A stretch of DNA of 13,225 bases from Phoronis ovalis (lineage: Eukaryota > Phoronida > Phoronidae), in NCBI GenBank assembly GCA_028565635.1, contig JAOXYB010039606.1, positions 1-13,225 on the forward strand. The letters run 5' to 3'. Every line of letters begins with the position of its first letter. Position 1 is the stretch's first letter. Shown here one piece after another: positions 1 to 8,520 of this stretch. Both the position numbers and the translations under genes were made by a program. Below the pieces are notes generated by a model. That model ran no database searches. It was not told the DNA's origin and saw nothing but the letters and a program-made list of their open reading frames with translations.

Positions 1-6
1 CACCCC

Positions 7-104
7 GGGGCGATTATTAGAGAGGGGGCGATTATTGATTTATTTTAGTCACTAGAAGGGGCGATTATTAGAGGGGGGCAATTATTAAAACGGGGCAATT
101 ATTA
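7..104. repeat. G-rich short tandem repeat, about five units
   Basis: Five imperfect units of GGGGCGATTATTAG type start near 7, 25, 58, 74 and 92; the later ones change CGATT to CAATT. The array runs into AAAGAAAATACGGTATA. Unit spacing is irregular (about 17 to 33 bp), so it is a decayed array and not a microsatellite. Similar GGGG-plus-ATTATTAG repeats are widespread in invertebrate genomes, but the family name is not known to me. Confidence 0.75.
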
Positions 105-115
105 AAGAAAATACG

Positions 116-332
116 GTATATAAGACTAGCCTCTCTTGTCTACATACATGCATATACATTATGATTTCAAATATGACATAGACAAAATAATAACACAGTT
201 CAGCCAAATTACCAACAAAATATGGAACTTCAAAGTATTATTTATAAATGACGCTAATGGCTTTGATGTCACTTTCTCATCTTTACTGCATGTACACTGT
301 GACCAGAAGTAAATGCACCAAGTTTAACATTT
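116..332. other. AT-rich spacer, nothing recognised
   Basis: No open frame with coding character, no splice-bounded exon and no clear repeat was seen between the G-rich array and the duplicated block. Confidence 0.5.
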
Positions 333-674
333 CATAGTTTGGTTTTTCAAAAGGTAATTTCCAAATTTGAAGCTAGGATATACAAAACTATGATTTTTAT
401 ATATCCTTGACATTATTAAAACTTCTCAAGAGTACTTTACTTGTATTGTTTTGCAGTGTTTGTGAATTATAGCAAAATTTTGAGATAAGCATTAACAAAT
501 TTAATAGCATGTCATAAAAGTTTGGTTTTTCGAAAGGTACTTTCCAAATTTGAACAGATAAAAATTAAGGTAATTCATATAGGACATTATTCAAATTTCT
601 CAGGAGTACTTGTGTTGCTTTGCAGTTTTTTTGGATGATAGCATTTTTGAGATAAGCATTAAAAAACTTAATAA
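333..674. repeat. Diverged tandem duplication, unit about 165-180 bp
   Basis: Copy 1 (about 333-508) and copy 2 (about 513-674) share ordered blocks: AGTTTGGTTTTTC then AAAGGTA, TTTCCAAATTTGAA, GACATTATT, TTCTCA then GAGTACTT, TTTGCAGT, and TTTTGAGATAAGCATTAA. Copy 2 is shorter because of small deletions in the middle. The order and near-adjacency show a local head-to-tail duplication that has since diverged. There is no open frame common to both copies. Confidence 0.85.
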
Positions 675-1083
675 CGGCTGTATTTCATTGATAATGGCTA
701 TATTCTGATATTTAGTACTTTTGATTATTTAATTTGTTTTAGAGAAGTGAACTAGAACTAGGATATCTTTTAGTTTCGCTTGAAATTTTTAAAATATCAA
801 ATTTTGTTCTTAGATTTATATTATGTACAGCTAATACATTAAAAATAAGTCAAAAGTAGTATCACACTACTCAGTAACCATGCAGCCATTTCCTAGCATA
901 CATTTCAATTATGTGAAAATTTATTTGAAACAAAACATAGTAAAAAAGAACGAAAGAATGAAAAAGAAGGTTTTCACTGGAAGAAATTGCTGCTTTAGCA
1001 GCCATCCTATTGGGTCTTTACGCTTTCTTTCTTATGTTCTTTTTTTCTTTGTTTCTGTTTTCCAATTTTTAGCGAGCTTTATA
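675..1083. other. AT-rich non-coding stretch
   Basis: The segment has homopolymer-rich AT sequence. The open frame that starts at 880 has a run of Phe/Leu codons and lysine-rich stretches of the kind AT-rich DNA gives by chance; I do not call it a gene. Confidence 0.5.
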
Positions 1084-1215
1084 TCGCAGATGGCCAAGGG
1101 TAGAGACATGCCACATAAGGTACGTCATCCCTGGGGCAGGCCATTGTTGGCCTTGAGGTCAAAAGGTCATTTGGAGACGAAAGTCCAAATTTCTAAAATT
1201 GCTCAAAACATCCAA
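1084..1215. repeat. Possible interspersed-repeat remnant, GC-richer island
   Basis: This island is clearly richer in G and C than its flanks and carries a direct repeat AGGTCA-AA-AGGTCA at 1156-1169. A related half site, GAGGTCATTC, recurs near 1471. Such islands in an AT-rich background are often ancient repeat fragments. The family is not identified and no ends could be set. Confidence 0.3.
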
Positions 1216-2030
1216 ATATGATTACAAATTACAGAGGTAGTTTTGATGACTTTTGATGCAATCTAGGAGCCAAACGGTCAACTTTTTATTGTTTGGCAAG
1301 TTTTCAATTAATATATGGAGGAAATGTGTCAAAACTAAAGAACGGTTGGTGATACATGCTTGAAGTTTTACGTATGACATCCTCAGGGTGGGGATAGTTG
1401 AACTTGAGAAAATTATATCAAGAGCTCAAAATCTCCTAATTGCATGAAACAAGGGGCTTTCATGTCATTTAGAGGTCATTCAAAAGTATTGGGGGTATTT
1501 TAAGGTTAATAGAAAGCAAACAAAAATAAAATTATTTTATTAAAATTCCTATTTTGATTGTTTTGTTATTTAATTTGTTTACTGGTTTGGTATTGTCATT
1601 CATATTTAAAAGGCTAACCAATTTTCCAGACTTGTTATTGTTTACATCTAGCCATTAGGGCATCAGGACATTCACACATATACCACAGTCTGAATAAATC
1701 CATCCATTAAAGAGAAGATACTTAAACTAACATGTGGATTTCTTTAATTTATAAAAAAAGGAAAATTGTCTTTGCTAAAAGGCGATCTAATTACATCTAC
1801 CTTCATAACAATAAACTAAACAAAAAATGATTCAAAATTAAAATAGCAAACATTTTTCACTCAACTTAAAACTATAACACTATTAAATGAGCAGTAAAGC
1901 TGTGCTTCCAAAAATTGAAATCTCATTAGAATCAGCAGGGGTAAAGGAATAGCACCGTAAAGTTAAATAGATGACACGCATGAAGTAGATAAGAGGGTGA
2001 TAGAGGGTACCCCCAAGGTACAATGCTAGC
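1216..2030. other. Non-coding, AT-rich
   Basis: No credible exon or RNA gene. The only notable items are a GC-richer patch near 1380-1500 and long A/T runs. A minus-strand donor-like site near 1797 has no convincing exon attached. Confidence 0.5.
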
Positions 2031-2039
2031 ACTTAAAAA

Positions 2040-2215
2040 TCGGCAATGCTCGCTGCTCGCATTTAACAAGAAAAATTGACAACCAAAAAAAAAATGGTCG
2101 CCAAAAAAAAACGTCAAAACAAAATAGTACCCTAAATTAATAATGTTCGCCAAATGACAATGCTCGCTGCTCGCGCTTAATAGACCAAGGCAATGCTTGC
2201 GATGCCCCCACCCCT
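2040..2215. repeat. Interspersed repeat with repeated GCTCGCTGCTCGC core
   Basis: A 23-bp block is present at 2044-2066 and again at 2158-2180 with two differences, 114 bp apart; a third degenerate copy follows near 2190 (CAATGCTTGCGATGCC). Between them are two TCGCCAAA motifs and two poly-A tracts. The minus-strand frame that crosses it is a by-product of the A-runs. Confidence 0.7.
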
Positions 2216-2679
2216 ACAGCCCTCAGATAAGTTTAGGATTGCACACTTGATACCATTACAAATATTTTGATGCCTCATTTTTTATTCATTAACCAAAATT
2301 CTTTGAGTAACAAATTTTAAATTTGGTGCAATTATTTCTGGTCATGCACACGAGCTTGATAAAACGGTGGCCCTCCTCAGCTTGTTTTTTATGTACACTG
2401 CACTCGCATTAATTAGATTTGCTGGACCCTCCCGCATGTCGCTTCACGGGCCTGCGAACTGCCTCCTAATTTACTACAAATCGCCCTCCTTTTGAAAAAG
2501 TGTCCGTCGGCCCTGGATTTATATTTACCACAAGTGTGAACCGGGCAATTGCCTTTATGAGTTTAAGATATTGATATATGGACAATGATAAAGTTTATAG
2601 TAAACAATTTATAATTTTCAAGAATTGCTAATTTATGTAGTCAGGAAAGACTTCTAAAAAAAATAGTCGAAGTATGCAC
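2216..2679. other. Repeat-like patch and AT-rich spacer
   Basis: A GC-richer patch at about 2360-2520 (CTCCCGCATGTCGC, CGCCCTCCTTTTG) contrasts with its flanks and looks like an old repeat insertion. No gene was found. If exon 2680-2750 is real, the sequence to its left is the next intron of that minus-strand gene. Confidence 0.35.
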
Positions 2680-2750
2680 CTGTGATCCTTCCTGAATTGG
2701 TGGAACAATCTCGAGGCGTCTTTCGAGGTCAACTGACTATGTGTCCCTTT
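2680..2750 (-). CDS. Candidate internal exon, minus strand (unknown protein)
   Basis: On the minus strand a pyrimidine-rich tract ending GATATGGCAG is followed by a 71-nt segment and then CACAG|GTGCAT, a plausible acceptor and donor. Only one of the three frames is open; it reads KGTHSQLTSKDASRLFHQF and continues for four more residues, ending in phase 2. The segment is much richer in G and C than its flanks, as an exon would be. Its entry phase (0) fits the exit phase of exon 4606-4695, so it could be a downstream exon of the same gene. If so, the stop-containing exon 3121-3209 would be skipped. The family is not recognised, and chance splice-like borders are possible. Confidence 0.35.
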
Positions 2751-3120
2751 CTGCCATATCAGAAGAATAGATAAAGGTCTTGAAAAAAGACCAAAGCTTT
2801 CATTAGAGACACACAATCTAGTTTCTAGAAACTAAATTATATTTCTGTTAATGTATGAGAATACATTTTAAGTTTACTGTTACGTGTCTGGATTGGTAAC
2901 AAAAAACAATAAAATGTCAATGTTTCCAATTTTAAATGAATTAGTATAATTCCTAAAATTAATAAGAGCATGCAGTTACAATACCTTGTTGAATGGCAAG
3001 CCTAAGTAAACTTAAACATGAAATTAAAATAATTACAGTCCTTGAACCATGGTCTTTAACTTCTATGACTATTTATATGTGCAGATGGAGTCCTTAATAA
3101 GGTTTCGCAAGATACTAACA
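2751..3120. other. Intron or 3' flank of minus-strand gene
   Basis: AT-rich sequence without credible exons. If 3121-3209 is a terminal exon this holds its 3' UTR; no good minus-strand AATAAA lies close to the stop. Confidence 0.4.
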
Positions 3121-3209
3121 TTATAGAACACTTCTTCTTCTGAATGCACATTTCATTAGGTAAATGGTCAGTTCTTCTTTTGGATCTACATGTTGCTTAA
3201 TTTCTTCAA
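3121..3209 (-). CDS. Candidate terminal exon, minus strand
   Basis: The minus strand shows a textbook acceptor (TATTTTTATTTCAG) followed by 89 nt that read through 28 codons to a TAA stop: EEIKQHVDPKEELTIYLMKC, then AFRRRSVL. The composition is charged and unlike the AT-driven Phe/Ile/Lys strings of nearby chance frames. Entry is in phase 1 (two bases complete a split codon). Exon 4606-4695 leaves in phase 0, so these two cannot be joined directly; joining them gives a stop after seven codons. An unseen exon may lie between, or this may be an alternative 3' end. The protein family is not recognised. Confidence 0.45.
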
Positions 3210-3588
3210 CTGAAATAAAAATATTAACACAGACAACTATCCATAAGCAAGGTCTAAATAATAGTACAATCAGTACAGTCATGTATCCTATAGTAAGTTC
3301 TAAATGTCTTGTACCATAACTCCTACAGAATGTTTTTTAAAGCTGTATCCAGATAATAAGCCTTGTTTGCCCGAATTAAAATGAGTGACTATAACCACAG
3401 CTAAATATTGTCTTTAACTAAAAAAGTGTCTCCTGCTAATGCTACAACCATGTAAGGTATCAAAAGGATGGTTATAAAAAAGAGACCATATACACATGTC
3501 CTCTTACATTTCAACTATGGTGATCTCTTGTGTTGAACATATCATCAAAGCATTAAAAGGCACTTGTTACTTTAAGCAGACCATGTAG
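3210..3588. other. Intron-like AT-rich sequence
   Basis: No supported exon. A minus-strand donor-like GTAAGAGG at about 3505 is preceded by a short open stretch, but no acceptor could be placed. Confidence 0.4.
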
Positions 3589-3905
3589 CAGGGGTGTGAC
3601 ACTTGGCCAATTTATGGTACAGGGGTGAGGCCCAGGCCTCAAAACCCTATACCCGTTGCAAGCCAGCTATGGCAAAATACATACACTGTTGTCCGAAAAG
3701 ACGCCTAAAAACACCCTGCTGTAAGAAAGGATGGCTAAGACCCCTTTAGTGAAACCCATGGCAAAAAACATTCCCTTCTTATCAAACATGATTTTCGGGA
3801 CCCGTTATTAGATTTTGGGACCCTTTTAGCACTGAGCTAAACACATCCCGTTGCGAGCGCCCAGGGCTGAAATATATACCCTGTTGCAAGAGGGACCCTG
3901 AAAAA
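3589..3905. repeat. Degenerate repeat with ACACCCTGTTGCAAG-like units
   Basis: At least five variants of the core recur near 3650 (TACCCGTTGCA), 3683 (ACACTGTTGTCCG), 3712 (ACACCCTGCTGTAAG), 3843 (ACATCCCGTTGCGAG) and 3877 (ATACCCTGTTGCAAG), with GGGACCC motifs between (about 3797, 3817 and 3891). The island is GC-richer than its surroundings. It is an old interspersed array, with no coding frame. Confidence 0.7.
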
Positions 3906-4605
3906 ACCATACTGTGTGAAGTGTTCAGTTTATACAATACCACAGACATATTGTTTTAGCAGAATACTGTAAATTACAGTTTTCAAAAACTCAAGATTTA
4001 AAATTCCACAACCAACTCAGGTTGCAATTGGTAAACTCATCAGCTATCCATGTTGTGTCCGAAATAATACTAGTTCAGTACCATATGTTAAAAGATCGAA
4101 ACGGACTAATATGTCTATTATGTATGAATATCCGAACAGCACATGTTGCTATATAAAAATTAAAAAGAAAGCTATGCTTGCACGCAACACATTATGTGTC
4201 TGCAAGGCATGACTGAGTCTCAGGGCCTTATTCAAATGCAGTAGAAATTGTCATTTAAGCTGCATTATGTAATACATGTTTTCTTTACCACTGAATACAA
4301 TTAACAGAACTGCATGTGTATTTATTCTAATATTATATGTTTGTTTGATCAATGAGCTACATAAGAGGCCAAAAAAAATAAAGTAACCTAATCCCAATTG
4401 AAATACACAATCATTCAGTACTACTTGATCATCAATCATATATTAAGATTAAGTCAAAAATATTTATGATTAATTTAGGTTAACACAAGAATCTATAGCA
4501 GCTGTTTTCCCAATGGCTTGGTTTAATACTTATGACAAATAGGGTAATATAATATAATAATATTTAAGTCACACTTATCAAAGGTTTATTGTCTTTGTAT
4601 TTTAC
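3906..4605. other. Intron-like AT-rich sequence
   Basis: No supported exon or RNA. The minus-strand open frame at 4251-4439 is hydrophobic AT-driven sequence without splice borders. Confidence 0.45.
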
Positions 4606-4695
4606 CTTCAAGTTTTGTTTTATTGTCCTCTCTATTCTCTTTTTGTCAGTAAATCTCCTATAACAGGTCGCATGATACTGTTGGCCTTTCACTTC
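4606..4695 (-). CDS. Internal exon with HxxCYRRFT zinc-binding-like signature
   Basis: On the minus strand ATTCACTTTGCAACAG is followed by exactly 30 codons and then TTGAAG|GTAAAA, so both borders are good and the exon is symmetric (phase 0-0). It encodes EVKGQQYHATCYRRFTDKKR followed by IERTIKQNLK. Established knowledge: a His-x-x-Cys-Tyr-x-x-(Phe/Tyr)-Thr signature followed by basic residues occurs in the N-terminal part of many transposon-derived or uncharacterised invertebrate proteins, where His and Cys are thought to help bind zinc. That this protein belongs there is inference from the motif. The other metal ligands should lie in an upstream exon. The remaining two frames contain stops. 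The closest start-bearing candidate is 5395-5433. Confidence 0.7.
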
Positions 4696-4766
4696 CTGTT
4701 GCAAAGTGAATTATAACAATTCATATTATATTAAACTATGTAAATATTGTAAAATACACAGAACAA

Positions 4767-4936
4767 TATACCCATGGTTTTTGCGAAACATGGTAAAAAA
4801 ATTCTCAAAAAGTACACCCCATGTTAAAAAACTGCACGAAGATAACAATGGAAAATAATTCAAGAAATACACCACTGGTAATTAATTATTTATTGAAAAT
4901 ATATACCCAATGGTAAACAGATATTTGCAAAAAAAA
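4767..4936. repeat. Degenerate repeat with TACACCCCATGGTAAA-like units
   Basis: Four variants recur: ATACCCATGGTTTT (about 4769), GTACACCCCATGTTAAA (4812), ATACACCACTGGTAATT (4867) and ATACCCAATGGTAAA (4903). A TTTGCGAAA or TTTGCAAAA block follows the first and last. Period is about 36-55 bp. It is an old array inside a probable intron. Confidence 0.6.
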
Positions 4937-5394
4937 CATATGTCAAGTATATTAGTTTCCAGCAGGAGACACAATATATTGAAGTAGGTATAACGAGAAG
5001 AGAGTATGTACAAAGTGTTCACTTAACTCGTAAAGGTCGAAAACGTTTCAACGTCACATAACGTTGTCGTCTGGGCATTTTCTTACTTTTTATTTATTTC
5101 ACACGAATATCTTTAGTTGAGTGTTAAATTAAAATATTGCACCAATTTGTATGAAATTTTCTGTTGAAAGGTACAACTGAACACTTAATTGAAATCAGGC
5201 AATTAATGTACGTGAAATATTAAGTATCCTACATAGATTGGTGTTAGACGCAATTTGATCGTTTTACACATCTACTATACATAATCAGTAAAATTAAAAG
5301 TGACATAAACAAAATATATTTCCTTGCTTTTTGTAAAATTTTGGGAAGATTATTTTGAAATTGTGTTCAGAAGTGTTTTTATTCGCCAATTTAC
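4937..5394. other. Intron-like AT-rich sequence with a small inverted repeat
   Basis: No exon seen. A short hairpin CAACGT-CACATA-ACGTTG sits at 5049-5066 in a GC-richer patch (about 5025-5075). It resembles, in miniature, the CAACGTTG-rich palindrome at 10811-11030. Confidence 0.45.
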
Positions 5395-5433
5395 TGCTTT
5401 TTCTCGATTCTGAATTTGAAGTATTTCGGTCAT
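5395..5433 (-). CDS. Candidate start exon, minus strand
   Basis: An ATG on the minus strand opens 13 codons, MTEILQIQNREKA, directly followed by the donor-like GCA|GTAAAT. It leaves in phase 0, so it joins exon 4606-4695 without a stop (intron about 700 nt). There is an in-frame stop a few codons upstream of the ATG. It is short, so phase match and donor could be coincidence. The alternative is that the real first exon lies at about 6941-7000, where another minus-strand donor is found. Confidence 0.3.
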
Positions 5434-6240
5434 TCCGTAAATCAGATGTTATTTCTTATGCGAGACCAATTGTACGTTCCTAACTACCATTGCTATACGA
5501 ATTACTGCCTTAGTTGCTCATTTTATTTTGAAGTAACAATGTTTTATTTTCATTGATACTGTGATTATTTTAAAACTTTCAATAATGCTTGCAACCTTGC
5601 AGTATGTGAGACAATTACAAAGAGATGTGTTTTGATAAATGTACACATGTAGCGCAAATTGCACGAGTCTAATATACATGTGCAAAAACATAAAAGTCTC
5701 ACGGTATATTATTTTGCGATTTGTTTAATAGCTCATTAAGTTTATATAAAAGGATATAGAGTGGCATGATATAATTTATTGCCAGTGATGTACTTTATTA
5801 ATACTTCGATATTTTTTATAAACAGGTGTCTTTTTTTTAGAGTAATAAACCTAATTTCATCATCCAGAAATTGTAAAATTAAAAAATTTAACATTTCCAT
5901 TTTTTTTAGAAGAGTGCAGTGTTATTTTCATCATAACGAAATTTTCTTGTTTTTACTCATAGACATTGACATTTATTACTTATTATATTAATAAAGATCC
6001 TTACACGTACACTATAAAATGATAGGTTCTTGTTTGTTATTCAGCAGGTTTCTAAATTTCAAATATTTACCCAAATAGGCCATGTTTTTGAAATGGATCT
6101 ATTTCACAATCCTAAGCATATTTTCCTTTCCGAGACTGCCAAAAGTTCTTTAGTCACACTGACTGTAGGGCACTTTTGTTTTCACAAGGCATTGACAGAT
6201 ATGGCAACAAAGCTTTTAATAACAGAATATTTGGATAGGG
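5434..6240. other. AT-rich sequence, no supported gene
   Basis: Two plus-strand open frames (5779-5991 and 6030-6254) are present. The first is Phe/Ile/Asn-rich, as AT-rich DNA gives by chance; the second runs into an X-box-like repeat. Neither has a donor to go with an acceptor. Confidence 0.45.
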
Positions 6241-6540
6241 TCTGGTTATCATAGCAACATAATTTATGTATGCTCGTTAAGTTTTCTGTTTAAACATGCA
6301 CATTGAATGTCACAAGAGAATAAGAAACTGAAAAACATTCAAATACAAGACAATGGAAAATCTTGATCAAGAGGATATAAGGTTATGGTCCCGTTACCAT
6401 GGCAACATATTTAAATAAATGTATGTATGATAGTTATTAAACAGAAAAATCAAAACAAATCTGAAAGGCACAGCACCACAAATTCTTGTTAAATAGCAGC
6501 TTTGGTCTGTTTACCATGCCAACATCATGAATACATTAAT
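6228..6540. repeat. Three-copy repeat carrying X-box-like palindromes
   Basis: Three related blocks occur: GGTCTGGTTATCATAGCAAC (core 6245-6258), GTCCCGTTACCATGGCAAC (core 6393-6406) and GGTCTGTTTACCATGCCAAC (core 6509-6523). Each core is followed by an ATGAATA or AATAAATG-like tract. Spacing is about 148 and 116 bp. Shared flanks show that these are copies of one repeat, not independent sites. Confidence 0.7.
6393..6406. promoter_or_regulatory. Perfect RFX X-box sequence
   Basis: GTTACCATGGCAAC matches the RFX-family X-box (GTTRCC-N(0-3)-RGYAAC), a palindromic site that RFX factors use at ciliary and other genes. Whether it is bound here is unknown. It is one of three repeat copies and the other two are degraded. 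It lies about 0.9 kb from the putative divergent promoter. Confidence 0.4.
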
Positions 6541-6940
6541 GGTTGCCCAGGAAGACTGGCGGAATGCTTCAGACAAAATTATTTTCCAAGAAAAGGAATT
6601 AACACAAAATGCTGTTCACAACACACAAGTTAAATAAATGAAAATGGATAACACCTAGATTCCAAAAATATGTATCTCTGTTCTCCTGGTAATTTTGTAA
6701 CTATTATAGCAGCAATCTGTTTAAGAGAAGATGCCACTTTTTAGATGAAAAAAAAAATCACCTGTAAACAATGAAAAAATCATGCCTAGGTCTAGTATAT
6801 ACGATATTTATTAAAAACTATTCCTTAGTAAATATAGAAGTTTTAGGTTCTATTTATTCTACCACTACATGAACATTCATAAAAGTGTGCAAAAATGCAC
6901 GAAATTGGTGGAAGAGAAAGGACAGTGAAATACAATGTAC
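6541..6940. other. Non-coding AT-rich sequence
   Basis: No supported exon. A minus-strand acceptor-like tract near 6570-6590 is followed by about 30 open bases and a GTATTC donor, too little to call. Confidence 0.4.
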
Positions 6941-7113
6941 CTGCATCAAACGGCTAAACCATGCCCCGGGTACCTTCCAGTTTTAACTTTACAGCATAGG
7001 GATATGACAGTCGTAAAGCGGGATGACCTATTTACGTCACTGCAGTGCAAACGATACACACAAAAAAGATGTCCACATAGCTGACATTATTTGGTACTGT
7101 GGCGCCAGAAAGC

Positions 7114-7170
7114 AGAGCAATTTACAAACGTCAGCCTTTAAACAGGTACCAGACGTTTGTAAATAGCTTT
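7114..7170. repeat. Inverted repeat, 19-bp arms
   Basis: Arms 7114-7132 and 7152-7170 pair at 17 of 19 positions, including an uninterrupted ATTTACAAACGTC. The loop is 19 nt. It lies in the promoter-like region and could form a cruciform, serve as a binding site for a dimeric factor, or be a MITE remnant. Confidence 0.75.
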
Positions 7171-7277
7171 GTGTCAAAACATGCAAGTTTATCAGTAGAG
7201 GTAAATATTTTTTAAATAGAATTTATCGATGATTTCGTTCTTGAAATTGGTTGTCAGATTTTACACATGCGTGACGT

Positions 7278-7327
7278 CCAGTATGTGTTTATATATAACG
7301 TGCTGAAATCAGAATAACACACACTGG
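7278..7327. repeat. Inverted repeat flanking the TATA box
   Basis: CCAGTATGTGTT (7278-7289) pairs with AACACACACTGG (7316-7327) at 11 of 12 positions. The 26-nt loop contains the TATA box, and the right arm overlaps the predicted start of transcription. The left arm overlaps the end of the CRE-like site. Confidence 0.65.
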
Positions 7328-7484
7328 AAGAATTTGTGTTACTATCGGTGACTCTAATTGATTCAGAACTTGTTATCAGGAGAGCATCTGCCTTGGAAAT
7401 GTCTTTCTGATAATACTATTAAAGTTCAGGCGATGTTGTAATAAAAAGTTAAACTAGATAATGCACGATCCATTGCCCGGGACT

Positions 7485-7541
7485 ATGGCAGATAAGGATA
7501 TAGTTCCCAGTGAATGTAAAAATATGTTGAAGTTTTTCTAA
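7485..7541 (+). CDS. Short upstream ORF or first coding exon (18 codons)
   Basis: This is the first ATG with a favourable context (GACTATGGC) downstream of the predicted start of transcription. It reads MADKDIVPSECKNMLKFF and a stop. A donor-like GAAT|GTAAAA at 7516 could cut it after ten codons in phase 1, which does not match the phase-0 entry of exon 7719-7983 unless a weak acceptor at 7733 (ATCAAG|CT) is used. It may be an upstream ORF in the 5' UTR. A second ATG in the same frame at 7554 opens 22 codons (MNDPPRAKKQTRHPLTDYST, then NP) to a TGA. The start of this gene is therefore unresolved. Confidence 0.3.
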   Translation: MADKDIVPSECKNMLKFF

Positions 7542-7718
7542 AGTTCTACAATTATGAATGATCCACCACGTGCTAAAAAACAAACAAGACACCCATTAAC
7601 TGATTATAGCACGAACCCTTGACCGAACACCATTTGCTCAGTATAGCAGGGTCCAAATGTAATTATAGTTCTGAACAATACAATGATTAATGTTTATTTC
7701 ACTGTTTAATAATTAAAG

Positions 7719-7983
7719 GTTGCAAAGAATCAAGCTGACATAGAATGGAAATTAAAAAGCAAAATCAAGGACAAATCGAAGGAAACATCATGTGAAGAGA
7801 ATTCTGTTATGAAAGTGAAGGATTTTGGATTTCGTGTGGTGGCTGGCTCTACTGCGGGTTCTGTTGCGAGTTGTAGTCGAAATGAAGATAATTTGGATAA
7901 TGTTGTGATGGATTCAGTAGTGGATAATGTTAATATGAAGGATTCAAAAGAGGATACTGTTTATATGAAGGATTCAGTAGTGG
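7719..7983 (+). CDS. Exon of unknown-family plus-strand gene (exon A)
   Basis: An open frame enters at about 7713, behind a weak acceptor (AATTAAAG), and runs 88 codons to TGG|GTAAAT, a good donor, leaving in phase 1. It begins VAKNQADIEWKLKSKIKDKS, a basic, helix-prone stretch. A low-complexity acidic segment made of ten-residue repeats (positions 62-88) ends the exon. The phase-1 end joins exon 8209-8520 to give an alanine codon without breaking the frame. The unspliced frame would run on to a stop at 8136. The acceptor is the weakest part of the model. No domain is recognised; the role is unknown. Confidence 0.5.
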
Positions 7984-7988
7984 GTAAA
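7902..7988 (+). repeat. Coding minisatellite, 27-30 bp unit, three copies
   Basis: Units 7902-7928 (27 bp), 7929-7958 (30 bp) and 7959-7988 (30 bp) encode VVMDSVVDN, VNMKDSKEDT and VYMKDSVVGK. Shared codons GTT...ATG...GATTCA show tandem duplication in frame. The exon donor falls inside the third unit (GTGG|GTAAAT), so the unit sequence itself carries the splice site. Confidence 0.75.
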
Positions 7989-8208
7989 TTGTTACCAAAC
8001 TTAGAAACTGTACAATGTGCTATGCAATGTATTAGTAACATATATAACTTACGGATAAGCAACAATACACGCACTTCTGCTTTGAGTAAAACAAATTATC
8101 AAGTCATTATAACATTTTTTAAAGAAACTGATTGTTGAACCTGAACATTTCTTGTCCTGGGATATTTAAACAATGAATTATTTTTACATGCTTTATTTGA
8201 ACTCTCAG

Positions 8209-8520
8209 CTTTGCACCATATTTATGAAGAATACAGTGTGTCTTATGATGAACTAATAGGAAATAGACATCAGTGGCAAAATTCAATTCCAAAAGATATC
8301 AGATCTGATATAACAGCAGGTCTGACTGTTCTTCAACACCAGCTTAACGAGATATCTTGCATAACAATTCCAAATAATGGAATGAATCTAGCTGATTCAC
8401 AGTCTGTACAGTTAAAGAAGTCATTTATTAAGGATGCCATGCTCAGTTTGACTTCATTAAAAACAAAATTTGGATTGCTACATCCCCGTATTCAAAAAAC
8501 CATGAGTACCCCCTGGGAAT
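8209..8520 (+). CDS. Exon of unknown-family plus-strand gene (exon B)
   Basis: The acceptor TTTATTTGAACTCTCAG is followed by 103 open codons. The protein is mostly alpha-helical in character and clearly non-random: LHHIYEEYSVSYDELIGNRH near its start, then KDIRSDITAGLTVLQHQLNE, and a later helix LKKSFIKDAMLSLTSLKTKF. No ATG is needed: the first codon is shared with exon A (G + CT). The end is set at a GGAAT|GTATAC donor; two other donors, after 8487 and 8505, also leave in phase 1. All three phase-match exon 10669-10796. Without splicing the frame continues to a stop at 8610. The heptad-like spacing suggests a coiled-coil or helical-bundle protein. I do not recognise the family. Confidence 0.65.

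Larger units (their letters stand above)
6941..7330. promoter_or_regulatory. Putative divergent promoter region
   Basis: This GC-richer stretch separates the minus-strand and plus-strand candidate genes. It contains TACGTCA (7033-7039) beside the perfect palindrome CACTGCAGTG (7038-7047), a 19-bp hairpin (7114-7170), TGACGTCC (7272-7279, CRE-like) and TATATATAA (7290-7298). The TATA spacing predicts a plus-strand start at about 7318-7325. On its left edge the minus strand reads GATGCAG|GTACAT, a good donor that could end a short first exon of a divergent transcript. CRE-type sites and a TATA box are established promoter motifs; their use here is inferred. Confidence 0.45.

Noticed and set aside
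1156-1169. DR2 nuclear-receptor-like site AGGTCA-AA-AGGTCA
   Set aside because: The motif is real but lies in a repeat-like island with no promoter context, so function is unsupported.
880-1221. Plus-strand 113-codon open frame
   Set aside because: Composition changes abruptly along its length (AT-driven Phe/Lys stretch, then a GC-rich repeat-like island); no splice sites and no recognisable domain.
1932-2153. Minus-strand 73-codon open frame
   Set aside because: It reads the poly-A tracts of the repeat at 2040-2215 as Phe-rich protein.
4251-4439. Minus-strand 62-codon hydrophobic frame
   Set aside because: AT-driven residues, no splice borders, no signal of selection.
6030-6254. Plus-strand frame behind a CAG acceptor-like site
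   Set aside because: Its end overlaps the X-box repeat copy and no donor follows; best explained as chance.
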